A DNA stretch of 45,018 bases from a candidate division LCP-89 bacterium. Its GTDB lineage: Bacteria; Electryoneota; B3-LCP. Shown here piece by piece: positions 17,648 to 27,259 of the stretch (the stretch's first letter is position 1; every line of letters begins with the position of its first letter). Below the pieces are notes generated by a model that had not been told where the DNA came from, did no database searches, and saw only the letters and a program-made list of their open reading frames with translations. The stretch spans positions 1-45,018 of the forward strand of contig JALGVT010000041.1 of the NCBI GenBank assembly GCA_025774555.1. Direction: 5' to 3'. The translations under genes and the position numbers were made by a program.

Positions 17648-18856
17648 TTATTTTGCTACCGCTTCAGTGACCTTCTTAGCTGCATCCTCGAAGTCTTTTG
17701 CCACCAGGAAGTTCAACCCGGAAGCCTGTAGGATTTCTCCCGCCTTTTCAGCATTGGTGCCGGCTAAGCGGACGATGACCGGTATGTTGACTCCGTCCAG
17801 CGCATTGACTGCTTCGACGACGCCTTCAGCCACACGGTCACAGCGCACGATGCCGCCAAAGATGTTAATCAGGATAGCCTTGACGTTGGGATCGGTCAGG
17901 ATAATACGGAAACCGTTCTCGACAGTTTCAGCAGAGGCAGCGCCGCCCACGTCTAAGAAGTTTGCCGGTTCGCCGCCAGCTAACTTGACCAGATCCATGG
18001 TTGCCATCGCCAGCCCGGCTCCGTTGACCATACAACCGACGTTACCGTCCAGCTTGATATAGTTTAAGTTAAATTTGGATGCTTCGATTTCAGCGGTATC
18101 CTCTTCATCCAGGTCACGATATTCCAGAATATCTTTATGGCGGAAAAGGGCGTTATCGTCGAAGTTGATCTTGGCATCCAGCGCTATTACATCGCCGTCT
18201 TCGGTGATGACCAGCGGATTGATCTCAGCCAAAGAGGCGTCTGTTTCGCGGTAGGCGCGGTAGAGCGCCACAAAAAACTTCACAGCTGATTTGTGCTGTT
18301 TGCCTTCCAGCCCTAAAGCGAATGCCAGCTTCGATGCCTGGAACGGTCGCAGTCCGGTGCCCGGATCGATGTGCGCTTTGACGATCCTTTCAGGGGTCTC
18401 AGCCGCTACTTTTTCGATCTCCATGCCGCCTTCAGTGGATACCATAAAAGCGTCCATGCTGCGTTCACGGTCGAGGACGATACCGGCATAGAGTTCACGG
18501 GCGATCTTACATCCCTGTTCAATCAAAATGCGTTTGACGACTCTGCCTTCAGCTCCTGTCTGGTGAGTCACCAGCAGGTTGCCTAAAATGTTGCCTGCAA
18601 ATTCTTTGACTTCAGCTTCGTTTTTAGCGATTTTTACGCCGCCTTCCATTACAACACTGGAAGGATTTTCGGGATCGTAGAGAGTACCTTTGCCGCGTCC
18701 GCCGGCGTGAATCTGCGCTTTGACCGCGCAGACGCCGCCGCCGAGTTCGTTATAAGCTGCAACCGCTTCATCGACGGTGAAAGCAACTTTGCCCTCGGGA
18801 ACTGGCACCTGATACTTTCTAAGTACTTCCTTGCCCTGGTATTCGTGAATCTTCAT
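17648..18856 (-). CDS. sucC: Succinyl-CoA ligase, beta subunit
   Basis: 402 residues. N-terminal [22 protein letters not shown] and the ATP-grasp region with [18 protein letters not shown] and [18 protein letters not shown] are typical, followed by the [15 protein letters not shown] and [10 protein letters not shown] blocks of the ligase domain. It comes 39 bases after carbamate kinase. Nucleotide preference (ATP or GTP) cannot be read safely from this sequence. Confidence 0.97.
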   Translation of the reverse strand: MKIHEYQGKEVLRKYQVPVPEGKVAFTVDEAVAAYNELGGGVCAVKAQIHAGGRGKGTLYDPENPSSVVMEGGVKIAKNEAEVKEFAGNILGNLLVTHQTGAEGRVVKRILIEQGCKIARELYAGIVLDRERSMDAFMVSTEGGMEIEKVAAETPERIVKAHIDPGTGLRPFQASKLAFALGLEGKQHKSAVKFFVALYRAYRETDASLAEINPLVITEDGDVIALDAKINFDDNALFRHKDILEYRDLDEEDTAEIEASKFNLNYIKLDGNVGCMVNGAGLAMATMDLVKLAGGEPANFLDVGGAASAETVENGFRIILTDPNVKAILINIFGGIVRCDRVAEGVVEAVNALDGVNIPVIVRLAGTNAEKAGEILQASGLNFLVAKDFEDAAKKVTEAVAK

Positions 18857-18895
18857 AGTGGTAGATTAGTGATATAGTTGTTGTATTATGACAAT

Positions 18896-19855
18896 TTATT
18901 TCGTGATCCAAGTGCCATTCTCTTTATAAACAGCATCGATGACGTTTTCTACCGATGCGATCAGCGCTCTTTCACCACCTTCTTCCAGAAATTGGATTGC
19001 AGCTTCGATTTTTGGACCCATATTGCCGGGCGGGAAGTGTCCTGCCTTTAGGTATTTCTTGGCATCCTTCACGCTTAGATGATCTAAGTCCTGTTGTTCA
19101 TCGGTATCGAAGTTCAGGGCAACTTTATCCACTTCAGTCAGGATAATCAGATCCTGCGCGCCAATATCGTTTGCCAGAACAGCCGCAGCACGATCCTTAT
19201 CGATAACCGCGTCGATTCCCTCGTAGAAGTTGTTTTTCATCTGAAAGACCGGAACTCCGCCGCCGCCAGCACAGATGACGACATGTCCGGCATCTAATAA
19301 AAGGCGGATGACATCCTTGTTGATAATCGTCAGCGGCTTCGGTGATCCCACCACTCGGCGGAAACCTCGCCCTTTATCCTCTTTAACGACCCAACCGTGA
19401 GCCTTAGCCAGCATTTTTGCTTCCTCTTCGGAGTATGCTGTGCCGATGAACTTGGTTGGCTTCTTCAATTTAGGATCATTACGGTCCACGACGACTTGTG
19501 TGACCAGGGTAGCCACCGGTTTCTCGATTTCGATCCATTTCAGACCGTTAATCAAGGTCTGCTCTATCATATATCCGATGCCTCCCTGGGTATCCGCAAC
19601 CAGGATACCCAGAGGTCTCGGAATGGAAACGCTAAGTGAATATTCCATACGCAGGAGCGCTTCACCGACCTGGGGACCGTTGCCATGAGTTATCACAATC
19701 TTATAACCCTTGCGGATCAACTCAATGATGCCCGCCATGGATCGCCGCGTTTGCAGGAACTGGTTTTCTATGAAGTTTCTGCCAGTCGATGTGGAGATGG
19801 CGTTGCCGCCCAACGCCACCACAGCTTTGCGCTTTTCTGCCGCCTTCTTACCCAT
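18896..19855 (-). CDS. arcC: Carbamate kinase
   Basis: Transfers phosphate from carbamoyl phosphate to ADP, 319 residues. N-terminal VVALGGNAIS, THGNGPQVGEALLRME and CAGGGGVPVF motifs, then GIDAVIDKDRAAAVLANDI, are all present. It overlaps the stop of the upstream GTPase by 8 bases (ATGGGTAA). No arginine deiminase or catabolic transcarbamylase gene lies in the window, so the origin of carbamoyl phosphate is not shown; the GTPase neighbour may be linked. Confidence 0.95.
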   Translation of the reverse strand: MGKKAAEKRKAVVALGGNAISTSTGRNFIENQFLQTRRSMAGIIELIRKGYKIVITHGNGPQVGEALLRMEYSLSVSIPRPLGILVADTQGGIGYMIEQTLINGLKWIEIEKPVATLVTQVVVDRNDPKLKKPTKFIGTAYSEEEAKMLAKAHGWVVKEDKGRGFRRVVGSPKPLTIINKDVIRLLLDAGHVVICAGGGGVPVFQMKNNFYEGIDAVIDKDRAAAVLANDIGAQDLIILTEVDKVALNFDTDEQQDLDHLSVKDAKKYLKAGHFPPGNMGPKIEAAIQFLEEGGERALIASVENVIDAVYKENGTWITK

Positions 19856-21167
19856 TCAGGAACCGATCGAGAACCGATTGTAGATCCGGTTTACCAATCT
19901 CCTGCAGATCGTAAGTGACGCGAACTGACGGCTTGTCAATTTTAATCACACGACGTAAGTCGATAGGGGTACCGATAATAACAACGTCACAGTCGGTTTT
20001 GGCAATGGTTTCTTCGAGGTCCTTCATCTGCTCTTCGCCATAACCCATAGCTGGCAGCAGCAGACCGATTTCAGGATATTTTTCAAAGGTATCGGTGATC
20101 GTCCCGACGGTGAACTCGCGCGGATCGACCACATCGACCGCTCCGAATTTCTCAGCCGCTACGATACCGGCGCCGTATGTCATTTCGCCGTGAGTAAGCG
20201 TCGGTCCATCTTCAATGACCAAGGCTTTTTTGCCGCGAATCAGTTCAGGATCTTCAACGGCAATAGGACTGGCTGCTTCGATGATGATAGCGTTGGGATT
20301 GCGTTCACGGATGCTGTCGCGCAGATCGGTGACGTCATCAGGATCGGCTGAATCGATCTTATTGATGACCACGACGTCAGCCAGTAACAGGTTGGTTTCG
20401 CCCGGATGATAGGTCGTTTCATGACCGGCGCGCAGTGGATCTGCGACCACGATCAGCAGGTCTGCCTTGTAAAACGGTAAGTCGTTATTGCCGCCGTCCC
20501 AGAGAATAACGTCTGCTTCCTCTTCCGCCTGCCTGAGAATCGCTTCGTAATCGACGCCTGCGTAGATGATGTTACCGGCGTTGATGTGAGGCTCATATTC
20601 TTCCATCTCCTCGATGGTGCAGTCGTGCTTTTTCAGGTCTTCGAGGCTGGCGAAGCGCTGCACTTTCTGAGCGACCAGATCGCCGTAGGGCATGGGGTGG
20701 CGGATAGCAGCGATCTTCTTGCCCGCAGCTTTCAGGATTTCACTGACGCGGCGGGTTGTCTGACTTTTGCCGCTGCCGGTGCGCACGGCGCAGATGGCAA
20801 CGACCGGAAGTTTAGATTTAACCATCGTATCCGGGCCGCTGAGCATTACGAAATTGGCTCCCAATGCTATGACCTCTGAAGCACGATGCATGACGTACTC
20901 GTGAGGCACGTCTGAATATGAGAAGACGACGTCGTCGATATTATTCTCTTTGATCAGTGCAGGCAGATCCGCTTCCGCATGGATAGGAATGCCATTCGGG
21001 TAAAGCTTCCCTGCCAATTCCGCAGGATATTTTCTCCCATCAATATCGGGGATCTGGGTGGCTGTAAAGGCTACCACCTCGTAATCTTCGTTGTCGCGAT
21101 AGATCACGTTGAAGTTGTGGAAATCGCGCCCCGCGGCGCCCATGATTACCACACGTCTCTTTGCCAT
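19848..21167 (-). CDS. Cyclic 2,3-diphosphoglycerate synthetase-like GTPase
   Basis: 439 residues with an N-terminal Rossmann-like part (RRVVIMGAAGRDFHNFN), then a P-loop VRTGSGKSQTTRRVSEILKAAG at about residue 130, a WDGGNNDLPF stretch and a GTPase-type VINKID. It matches the family named after methanogen cyclic 2,3-diphosphoglycerate synthetase, but bacterial members are not known to make that compound. Tight coupling to carbamate kinase suggests a role near carbamoyl phosphate or nitrogen metabolism. AAGG precedes the ATG. It is the first gene of the chain and is preceded by a leader with a terminator hairpin. Confidence 0.85.
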   Translation of the reverse strand: MAKRRVVIMGAAGRDFHNFNVIYRDNEDYEVVAFTATQIPDIDGRKYPAELAGKLYPNGIPIHAEADLPALIKENNIDDVVFSYSDVPHEYVMHRASEVIALGANFVMLSGPDTMVKSKLPVVAICAVRTGSGKSQTTRRVSEILKAAGKKIAAIRHPMPYGDLVAQKVQRFASLEDLKKHDCTIEEMEEYEPHINAGNIIYAGVDYEAILRQAEEEADVILWDGGNNDLPFYKADLLIVVADPLRAGHETTYHPGETNLLLADVVVINKIDSADPDDVTDLRDSIRERNPNAIIIEAASPIAVEDPELIRGKKALVIEDGPTLTHGEMTYGAGIVAAEKFGAVDVVDPREFTVGTITDTFEKYPEIGLLLPAMGYGEEQMKDLEETIAKTDCDVVIIGTPIDLRRVIKIDKPSVRVTYDLQEIGKPDLQSVLDRFLNG

Positions 21168-21287
21168 GATTTTACCTTCTACTTTCGCATGTTATTAGGT
21201 GTTTTTTTGTTTTTTGAGCTAAAAAGCCGTAAAATATTGCCTTCTCGCAGTATTTAAATGAGAAATATTTCACGGAAAATTTATATT

Positions 21288-21324
21288 AAAAAAAAGGAAC
21301 TCCCCGGGGCCTGGCGGGGGCTCC
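21288..21324 (-). terminator. Intrinsic terminator (possible attenuator) in the leader of the GTPase-arcC-suc-kor chain
   Basis: On the minus strand a GC-rich hairpin (CCCCG / CGGGG core, extended by GGA / TCC) is followed at once by eight T. It lies about 120 bases before the GTPase ATG and about 60 bases after the likely transcription start. Confidence 0.75.
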
Positions 21325-21327
21325 TCG

Positions 21328-21345
21328 TTAATTCATAAGAATTAA
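21328..21345. other. Perfect 7-bp inverted repeat in the leader
   Basis: TTAATTC, 4-base loop, GAATTAA (18 bases). It lies just ahead of the terminator hairpin in the minus-strand leader. It could be an operator or a small stem of the leader RNA. Confidence 0.5.
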
Positions 21346-21387
21346 GCTGTTAGGAAAATAATGACGGTTAAGTCTTGGTAGCAGATA

Positions 21388-21416
21388 AATGTAATAAAAT
21401 TAAAATGTCATGTCAA
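21388..21416 (-). promoter_or_regulatory. Promoter of the GTPase-arcC-suc-kor chain
   Basis: Perfect TTGACA (21411-21416), 17-base spacer, TACATT (21388-21393) on the minus strand. Start of transcription expected near 21380, upstream of the terminator hairpin. Confidence 0.7.
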
Positions 21417-21480
21417 TAGGTTTCTCTGCATTTTTTCCATTTTCTATATAGAAAGCTCTTAGTTTTTCGATAAGAAAAAG

Positions 21481-21624
21481 GAGGCTGTCCCAAAAGCATA
21501 GAATCTCGTCATTGCGAGGAATCCGTCAGCCGACGGATGACGTGGCAATCTCCTGTTTTACAAAACCTTAAGGATCGCCACACTTCGTTCGCGATGACAA
21601 TAAATAGACTTTTGGGACAGCCTC
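21481..21624. repeat. MITE-like repeat, copy 1, with 16-bp terminal inverted repeats
   Basis: A 144-bp non-coding element bounded by GAGGCTGTCCCAAAAG and its exact reverse complement. Inside is a sequence of the type 'tcattgcgaggaat...gacgtggcaatctc...gatcgccacacttcg', seen as dispersed intergenic repeats in many genomes. A second copy lies at 29531-29692. It carries no ORF. It lies just past the stop of a degraded sorting-domain gene. Confidence 0.85.
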
Positions 21625-21646
21625 TTTGCTATGGTGAAGACAAAAG

Positions 21647-21730
21647 CTATTTAGCCAGAAGCAGTTTCTGTACCGAGTGATATTCTCCAGCCTGAATCTG
21701 CGCGAAATAGGTGCCGTATGTCGAGCAGAA
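21647..21730 (-). pseudogene. Remnant of a C-terminal sorting domain (Por/type IX-like)
   Basis: On the minus strand 27 codons read FCSTYGTYFAQIQAGEYHSVQKLLLAK then TAG. GTYFAQIQAGEY...KLLLAK is the usual last strand pair of the FCB C-terminal sorting domain; compare [22 protein letters not shown] of the intact protein coded at 23461. No continuation of the domain is seen upstream, so only the tail of a lost gene survives. The repeat element at 21481-21624 begins 22 bases past its stop. Confidence 0.65.
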
Positions 21731-21843
21731 TATTATTGCGTCATTCCCGAAGGTATGATAAATAGCTTATATCTTGTTGCGTGTTATTTTGTCGGTTCTT
21801 ATCTTGAGTGGACTGTCACTCAGGAGAATTCACTTATATCAGC

Positions 21844-21872
21844 TTGTCTATTTGGAATTCATGCGTTATATT
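21844..21872 (+). promoter_or_regulatory. Promoter of the MATE transporter gene
   Basis: TTGTCT (21844-21849), 17-base spacer, TATATT (21867-21872), giving a leader of about 50 bases. Confidence 0.6.
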
Positions 21873-21929
21873 TTAGAAAAGATACAATGATTTTATCAAG
21901 CAGCAAAACTGCCGCTTGTCTCTGAAAGC

Positions 21930-23390
21930 ATGAGTAGTTCCCGTTTGGACAATTCAAAATCAATCCTGGAGGCAGAGCAAAATAGCGCCATAGACACAGT
22001 TGAGTCGGATGAAGTCCACCGTCTCCCCGGTCTGCCGACGTCACATCTGCCCGACTTTGCCACCGGATCGATATTCCGTCCTATTCTCCGCATGGGCTGG
22101 CCCTCGATCATCGGGTTTCTCGCAGTCAACCTCTATGATCTCGCCGATCTTTTCTGGGTGGCGAAATTGGGCGCGGGGCATGTTGCTGCTATCGCTCTTT
22201 TTGAAGGATTTTATTGGGTCTTGATTGCAACCAACGACGTTGCCGGTCTCGGTTCGGTGGCGATCATCAGCAGGCGGTACGGCGAAGGAAATTTCGATGC
22301 CGCGGCTGCCTCTATAAAGGAAACTTTCATCCTCAAATGGATATGCGCGCTGTTTTCCGGTATCATTGGCTGGATCTTCATGGAAGATCTGATGATATTG
22401 ATGGGAGCCAAAGGCGAAGTAGTTGAGTTAGGCGTCATCTACGGACGCATCCACATGCTCGCTCTCGGTTTCTACTTTTGCGCCTATTCCGTTTTTACTT
22501 CATTGCGGAGCATTGAAGCGCCCAAAAAAGCCATGGTATTGATGCTGGCAGGCGCGATATTCAATATGATACTGGACCCTCTGTTGATTTTCGGTGTGGG
22601 TCCTTTCCCTGAGCTTGGCATTGCGGGCGCAGCTTACGCTTCCGCTATCGCTTATGTGGTGACCTTGACGGTCGGCTTGATCCTGTTCTTTACCAGATTT
22701 TCACCCATCAGACTGCAATGGAAGGGGAAAGTCCCCGTCAGTTTGAACTCCACGATCAATATGGTCAAGGTGGGTCTGCCCGGCGGCGTTAATACCATCA
22801 GTTTCAGCCTCGCGAGAGCGGTCATCACTCCCCTGATTGCCATCTTCGGCACTACTGTTGTCGCAGCTTACGGAGTCATTATGCGCGTAACGCTGCTGCC
22901 GATATTTGTCATTTTCGGTTTGGGATTGGGAGTTTCTCCGTTGATCGGAAATCTGCTTGGCGCCGGGTTGAAAGAGAGGGTGTGGAAAACCGCGCGTCAA
23001 TCCATCTTCTTCGGAGCGGGGATCACGCTGACGCTTTCAACATTTATGTATATTTTCTCTCCACAGATTCTCGGCGTTTTCTTTAAGGACGATGAGATCA
23101 TCAGCATCGGCGTTGAACTGCTTAGAATCTGGGTATTGGGTATGCCTTTCGTGGCAGTATGGATTATGGTTGAAAGCGTTTTTCACGGTGCCGGAGACAA
23201 CATACCTCCGATGGTTATTTCTCTAATAGCATCGTGGTTAATTGAAATCCCGGCGGTACTGCTGGTCATTTATTGGCTCGACCTGGGTGCGGTAGCTGTC
23301 TGGTGGGCGAGGTTCTTCTATTTCGGCGTAGGCGCGCTGATAGCGGCTATTTGGTTGAGCCGCGGCAGGTGGATCCAGAAGAAGGTCTAA
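21930..23390 (+). CDS. MATE-family multidrug/organic cation antiporter
   Basis: 486 residues with a hydrophilic N-terminal stretch of about 50 residues and then about 12 membrane segments in two similar halves (first half from IFRPILRMGWPSIIGFLAVNLYDLADLFWVAKLG, second half from VKVGLPGGVNTISFSLARAVITPLIAIFG). The VNLYDLADLFWVAKLG stretch matches the first-helix pattern of the family. Expected to export drugs or metabolites in exchange for Na+ or H+ at the inner membrane; the substrate is unknown. No clear ribosome site precedes the ATG; the long hydrophilic start might be shorter in reality. Confidence 0.9.
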   Translation: MSSSRLDNSKSILEAEQNSAIDTVESDEVHRLPGLPTSHLPDFATGSIFRPILRMGWPSIIGFLAVNLYDLADLFWVAKLGAGHVAAIALFEGFYWVLIATNDVAGLGSVAIISRRYGEGNFDAAAASIKETFILKWICALFSGIIGWIFMEDLMILMGAKGEVVELGVIYGRIHMLALGFYFCAYSVFTSLRSIEAPKKAMVLMLAGAIFNMILDPLLIFGVGPFPELGIAGAAYASAIAYVVTLTVGLILFFTRFSPIRLQWKGKVPVSLNSTINMVKVGLPGGVNTISFSLARAVITPLIAIFGTTVVAAYGVIMRVTLLPIFVIFGLGLGVSPLIGNLLGAGLKERVWKTARQSIFFGAGITLTLSTFMYIFSPQILGVFFKDDEIISIGVELLRIWVLGMPFVAVWIMVESVFHGAGDNIPPMVISLIASWLIEIPAVLLVIYWLDLGAVAVWWARFFYFGVGALIAAIWLSRGRWIQKKV

Positions 23391-23460
23391 ATAAACGTGT
23401 AGTTTAGCAAGAAATAAGTTTCTGTGCTGTCGATAAACACTGATTCTCAGGAGATGAATA

Positions 23461-25569
23461 ATGAAAGAGGTTACTATTATAACCCTGCTCATCCTAACAG
23501 CTCTGCCCTTAACGTTAACCGCCATGGAACTGGACGCAACCGTCGCCATCTCCGGACATGCCAACGACCTGCTTCTCGACGGAAACCTCTTGTACTGCGC
23601 AGATCGTTATGGGCTGTGTGTCCTAGATGTCACAGATCCGCAAAATATCCTGACGCGGGGACACTGGGGTTCGACTGGGCTTTCAGAAGGAATTACCGTA
23701 AGCGGCACGACTGGATATCTCTCAGATGGAGTTGACGGGCTGCATATTTTAGACCTGACAAATCCCGATGAACCGGTGGGAATTGGCAGTGTGGATGACG
23801 TAGATCAATCCTTCTTGACATTAGTTGCAGGCGGTTATCTATACGTGTCCGCCGGTGAAGACGGCTTGGTTATTCTCGATAATACCAATCCTGAAGATCC
23901 CTATGAAATCGGCTCCTACGACCCAGATGGATGGGTTCATTTTATGGATGTCAACGATGATATGATAGCCTTAGCGGCTGGAACTCAGGGGATCGTTCTG
24001 CTGGATAGCGCTATTCCGTCTTCCCCGCAATATATCAGCGAAATAGCGCTGCCGGGAACTGCCGTCAGAGTCGTTCTCGATGATGATTACCTGATTGCTT
24101 TGCAGAGTGAATACGGGATCAGCGTATGGAATATCACCACCCCGGCGTCTCCGGTTCAGTTGACTTCCGAGCCGACTGGAGGTTGGTCCACGGATATGAT
24201 TCGCGAAGGTGATTATCTCTACGTCTGCGATTGGTTTAACGGCGTCTCCATCTTCGATATTACCACGCCTAATCACCCCAACCTGACCGCCTATTTCATG
24301 CCGGACGGCTTCACAGAAGCAATAAGTATTCAGGATAATATGCTGGCACTCGCGGTCGGCGATGAAGGCGTTGAATTGTGGGACGTAACAACTGTCACCG
24401 CTCCTGAGCGAATCAATACGGACGATCCCAAAGGTTCTTCGCTCGACGTAGTTACTACACAGGACGCGCTGATTTACGAAGCAGCCGGCGACATTGGTCT
24501 GCGAGTCTGGAATTACGATTTAAATCCGGCAGAACCATTGGCAACAGTGGATACACCCGGCTGGGCGAATGCGCTGGCATTCAGTGATCACTACCTATAT
24601 TTATCCGATGGCTTTGAAGGTCTTAAAATTCTGACACGCGGCAGTAATCCCGGGATTGAATGGAGCATCCCCACGGTCGATTATGCAGGATCAGTCACCA
24701 CAACCTGGACAACGGTGTGGGATATTTATGTGAGTCAGGGAGCCTCGGGATTCCTGGGATTATCACATGAAGAATTCAATGATCCCATCGTGCACGGATT
24801 AACGCCCACTGCAGGATTCGTATATGATATCTCAGCAGCTGGTAATATACTGCTCACCTGTGAGGGTGCTGACGGTTTCGAGATCTTCAATGTCAGTGAT
24901 CCAGCAGCACCTGCCTTTCTGTCAAATACTCAGCCAACCGGTGGAGCTTGGGCTGGTGTAAATGTTGGCGCAAGCGTCTACATAGGAACGGGTAATAATG
25001 TTGAAGTTTATGATATTACTACGCCGCAGAGTCCCGTCTTATCTGCCACCATAGAAGATATTGGCTGGGCTCAGAAGATAGATATACTGGGCAGTCAGAA
25101 ATTAGCTGTTTCCTGTGGAGTAGACGGCGTTTATATCATTGATTATTCACAGACTTCACCTGTGATCTGGGATCATGCCAATACCTCGGGGATCGCACTA
25201 GGAGCCGCTGGTTTTGTTAGTTCACTTATCCTGGCGGATGAAATGGCTTTAGAAGCATACAACCTGCCAAATGGTGTGAACCATCAAACGATGCTGCAGC
25301 CTCTTACATATTCATTGCAGGGACCTTATCCCAATCCCTTCAATCCCAGTACAAACATAGCTTTCACGTTAAATAGAGCAGAGAGAGTTGAACTGGCAAT
25401 ATACGACCTGATGGGCAGGCAGATTACCTCTCTTTGTAACGGCAGTCTTCTTCCCGGCGAGCACAGGTTATCCTGGCATCCAGATCCTGCCGTCTCTTCG
25501 GGAACGTATTTCGTAACTCTTAAAGTCGGAAACAATAAGGACGTTCGTCAACTTATTTACCTGAAATAA
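23461..25569 (+). CDS. Secreted LVIVD-repeat beta-propeller protein with C-terminal sorting domain
   Basis: 702 residues. Signal peptide of about 20 residues ([22 protein letters not shown]). The body is repeats of about 40-45 residues with the LVIVD pattern ([60 protein letters not shown]), expected to form beta-propellers. The last 80 or so residues form the FCB sorting domain: [37 protein letters not shown], ending LIYLK. Likely exported to the cell surface or released. AGGAG stands seven bases before the ATG. Function beyond secretion and binding is unknown. Confidence 0.88.
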   Translation: MKEVTIITLLILTALPLTLTAMELDATVAISGHANDLLLDGNLLYCADRYGLCVLDVTDPQNILTRGHWGSTGLSEGITVSGTTGYLSDGVDGLHILDLTNPDEPVGIGSVDDVDQSFLTLVAGGYLYVSAGEDGLVILDNTNPEDPYEIGSYDPDGWVHFMDVNDDMIALAAGTQGIVLLDSAIPSSPQYISEIALPGTAVRVVLDDDYLIALQSEYGISVWNITTPASPVQLTSEPTGGWSTDMIREGDYLYVCDWFNGVSIFDITTPNHPNLTAYFMPDGFTEAISIQDNMLALAVGDEGVELWDVTTVTAPERINTDDPKGSSLDVVTTQDALIYEAAGDIGLRVWNYDLNPAEPLATVDTPGWANALAFSDHYLYLSDGFEGLKILTRGSNPGIEWSIPTVDYAGSVTTTWTTVWDIYVSQGASGFLGLSHEEFNDPIVHGLTPTAGFVYDISAAGNILLTCEGADGFEIFNVSDPAAPAFLSNTQPTGGAWAGVNVGASVYIGTGNNVEVYDITTPQSPVLSATIEDIGWAQKIDILGSQKLAVSCGVDGVYIIDYSQTSPVIWDHANTSGIALGAAGFVSSLILADEMALEAYNLPNGVNHQTMLQPLTYSLQGPYPNPFNPSTNIAFTLNRAERVELAIYDLMGRQITSLCNGSLLPGEHRLSWHPDPAVSSGTYFVTLKVGNNKDVRQLIYLK

Positions 25570-25574
25570 ACAGA

Positions 25575-26633
25575 ATGGAATCAATTACGAACATCATGAA
25601 AATAATAGACCTGCGATCCGATACCATAACCAAACCCACACCGCAAATGCGCGCAGTCATCGCCAGCGCTGAAGTCGGCGATGACGTTTTCGGCGATGAT
25701 CCAACCGTCAATAAATTGCAGGATAGAGTCGCTGAACTGCTCGGCAAAGAAGCGGCTCTCTACGTCCCCTCAGGGACCATGGCGAACCAGATTGCCATCA
25801 AATCGCACACCGTTCCCGGCGATGAAGTCATCGTCGAAGCGAACTGCCATATTTTCAACTACGAAAGCGGCGCTCCGGCGTTGCTATCAGGTGTGACTCT
25901 GCATCTGCTGCAGGGGCATTACGGCGTCTTCACTGCTGAACAGGTGGAAGCGGTCATCCGCCCGCCCGATCACCATTTCGCCCCGAGCCGTTTGGTTTGC
26001 ATTGAAAATACTCACAACAGAGCGGGGGGGACCATCTTTCCTGTTGAAGAGATGAAGCGTATCCGTGAGGTTGCTGAGGCGCATGGTATGAAAATTCACC
26101 TCGATGGAGCCCGCTTATGGAATGCTTCCGCGGCAACTGGAACTGACCTGCGCGCCTGGGCTGATCTGGCTGATTCGGTATCTGTTTGTTTATCCAAGGG
26201 GATGGGCTGCCCGGTAGGGTCGCTAATCGCGGGCAGTGAGGATTTTATAGATAAAGCACATCGGTACAGGAAGGTCTTCGGCGGCGGAATGAGACAGGCG
26301 GGATTATTAGCTGCCGCGGGGCTGTACGCCATCGAGCATAATCGGGATCGTCTGGTCGAAGATCATAAGAATGCAAAACTTATCGCAGAAACGTTCGCCG
26401 GTCTGCCCGGCACGAAGATCGATCTCGATTACGTGCATACCAACCTCGTCATCGTGAAATTGACCGAAAATGCCCCTTATGACGCCGCGGATTTATCTGC
26501 GGCTGGCGAAGCCGCCGGTGTGCGTTTCCTGCCGACAGCGCCGAACAAAGTTCGTTTGGTCGCTAACCTGAACGTCAGCCGGGAAGACACTGAAGAGGCA
26601 TGTGCGAGGATACGCAAGCTGTGGATAGTGTGA
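25575..26633 (+). CDS. ltaE: L-threonine aldolase (low specificity type)
   Basis: PLP enzyme splitting threonine or allo-threonine to glycine and acetaldehyde, 352 residues. [41 protein letters not shown] [16 protein letters not shown] and [10 protein letters not shown] are typical. The PLP lysine is in [12 protein letters not shown] (K208 from the first Met). Two starts are possible: the ATG at 25575 or the one at 25596 ([10 protein letters not shown]), which agrees better with homologues; neither has a strong ribosome site. It lies just 5 bases after the sorting-domain gene. Confidence 0.93.
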   Translation: MESITNIMKIIDLRSDTITKPTPQMRAVIASAEVGDDVFGDDPTVNKLQDRVAELLGKEAALYVPSGTMANQIAIKSHTVPGDEVIVEANCHIFNYESGAPALLSGVTLHLLQGHYGVFTAEQVEAVIRPPDHHFAPSRLVCIENTHNRAGGTIFPVEEMKRIREVAEAHGMKIHLDGARLWNASAATGTDLRAWADLADSVSVCLSKGMGCPVGSLIAGSEDFIDKAHRYRKVFGGGMRQAGLLAAAGLYAIEHNRDRLVEDHKNAKLIAETFAGLPGTKIDLDYVHTNLVIVKLTENAPYDAADLSAAGEAAGVRFLPTAPNKVRLVANLNVSREDTEEACARIRKLWIV

Positions 26634-26639
26634 AAGTTG

Positions 26640-27010
26640 TTGCACGCTCCGGGGACATGATTTGGGAGGATAGACATTCTCCATAGGAGTCCTTCGGACT
26701 TGTCTGTCGAAGAAAAACCTGAACCACTGATTATCACTGATGATACTGATTGGTACGGTGCAGTTTGAAGGTCGGATTCCCCTGAATCCGACGCTCTGGA
26801 ATCACTGATTTTCACTGATTAGTACAGTGTCATTCCGCACTTGATGCGGAATCCAGGAAAACCTGAACCACTGAAAAAGGCTGATGATCACTGATGACGC
26901 TGATTATTGCCTTTGAGGAAACTGCTAGGGGTGCGGGGCGTTGGGATAAAAACAAACCGGAACCACAGATTTTTGCTGATTATACTGATTTCACTGATTA
27001 TTACCTTTGG
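26640..27010. repeat. Four diverged copies of a CTGA-phased motif with interleaved palindromes
   Basis: No gene is seen. Four clusters near 26716-26754, 26797-26827, 26859-26910 and 26954-27001 carry the motif NCTGAT at spacings of 10, 10 and 9 bases; three of them open with GAACCAC. Between them lie palindromes: CTCCATAGGAG (26679-26689), GTCGGATTC / GAATCCGAC (26771-26792) and ATTCCGC / GCGGAAT (26832-26852). A decayed, compound intergenic repeat region. Confidence 0.65.
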
Positions 27011-27042
27011 AGAAAATTGGCAGGCGTACGGAGGAAATGAAT

Positions 27043-27156
27043 TGCTGTTGGATTAGCCGCTTCGCGGCATTAACCCAACCTGCAAGCTGGAGAAGGGCGA
27101 AGCCACCAGAATGAATTCTGGTGCCCAGCTTTTAGCCCAAGTCGTTAAAACGACTG
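27043..27156. repeat. Multi-hairpin intergenic element
   Basis: Three stems in a row: GCCGC / GCGGC flanked by GTTGG / CCAAC, then CACCAGAAT / ATTCTGGTG (27104-27123, loop of 2), then AGTCGTT / AACGACT (27140-27155, loop of 2). No T-run follows. A similar two-stem element is at 28273-28320. Confidence 0.6.
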
Positions 27157-27259
27157 GTGTTGTACTTAGACTGTGAATGTAAAACGTTCTTTAAATAAAA
27201 TCGTTATAAAACAAATACTAACCACAAACAGCTAACGGCTAACAGCTAAAGGCAAAAAA

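Noticed and set aside
21677..21925. An 82-codon plus-strand ORF upstream of the MATE gene
   Set aside because: It lies over the sorting-domain remnant and the MATE promoter, has no ribosome site and no protein-like pattern; a chance frame.
26716..27001. CTGA clusters as a CRISPR array
   Set aside because: The repeats are short, diverged and without unique spacers of even length.
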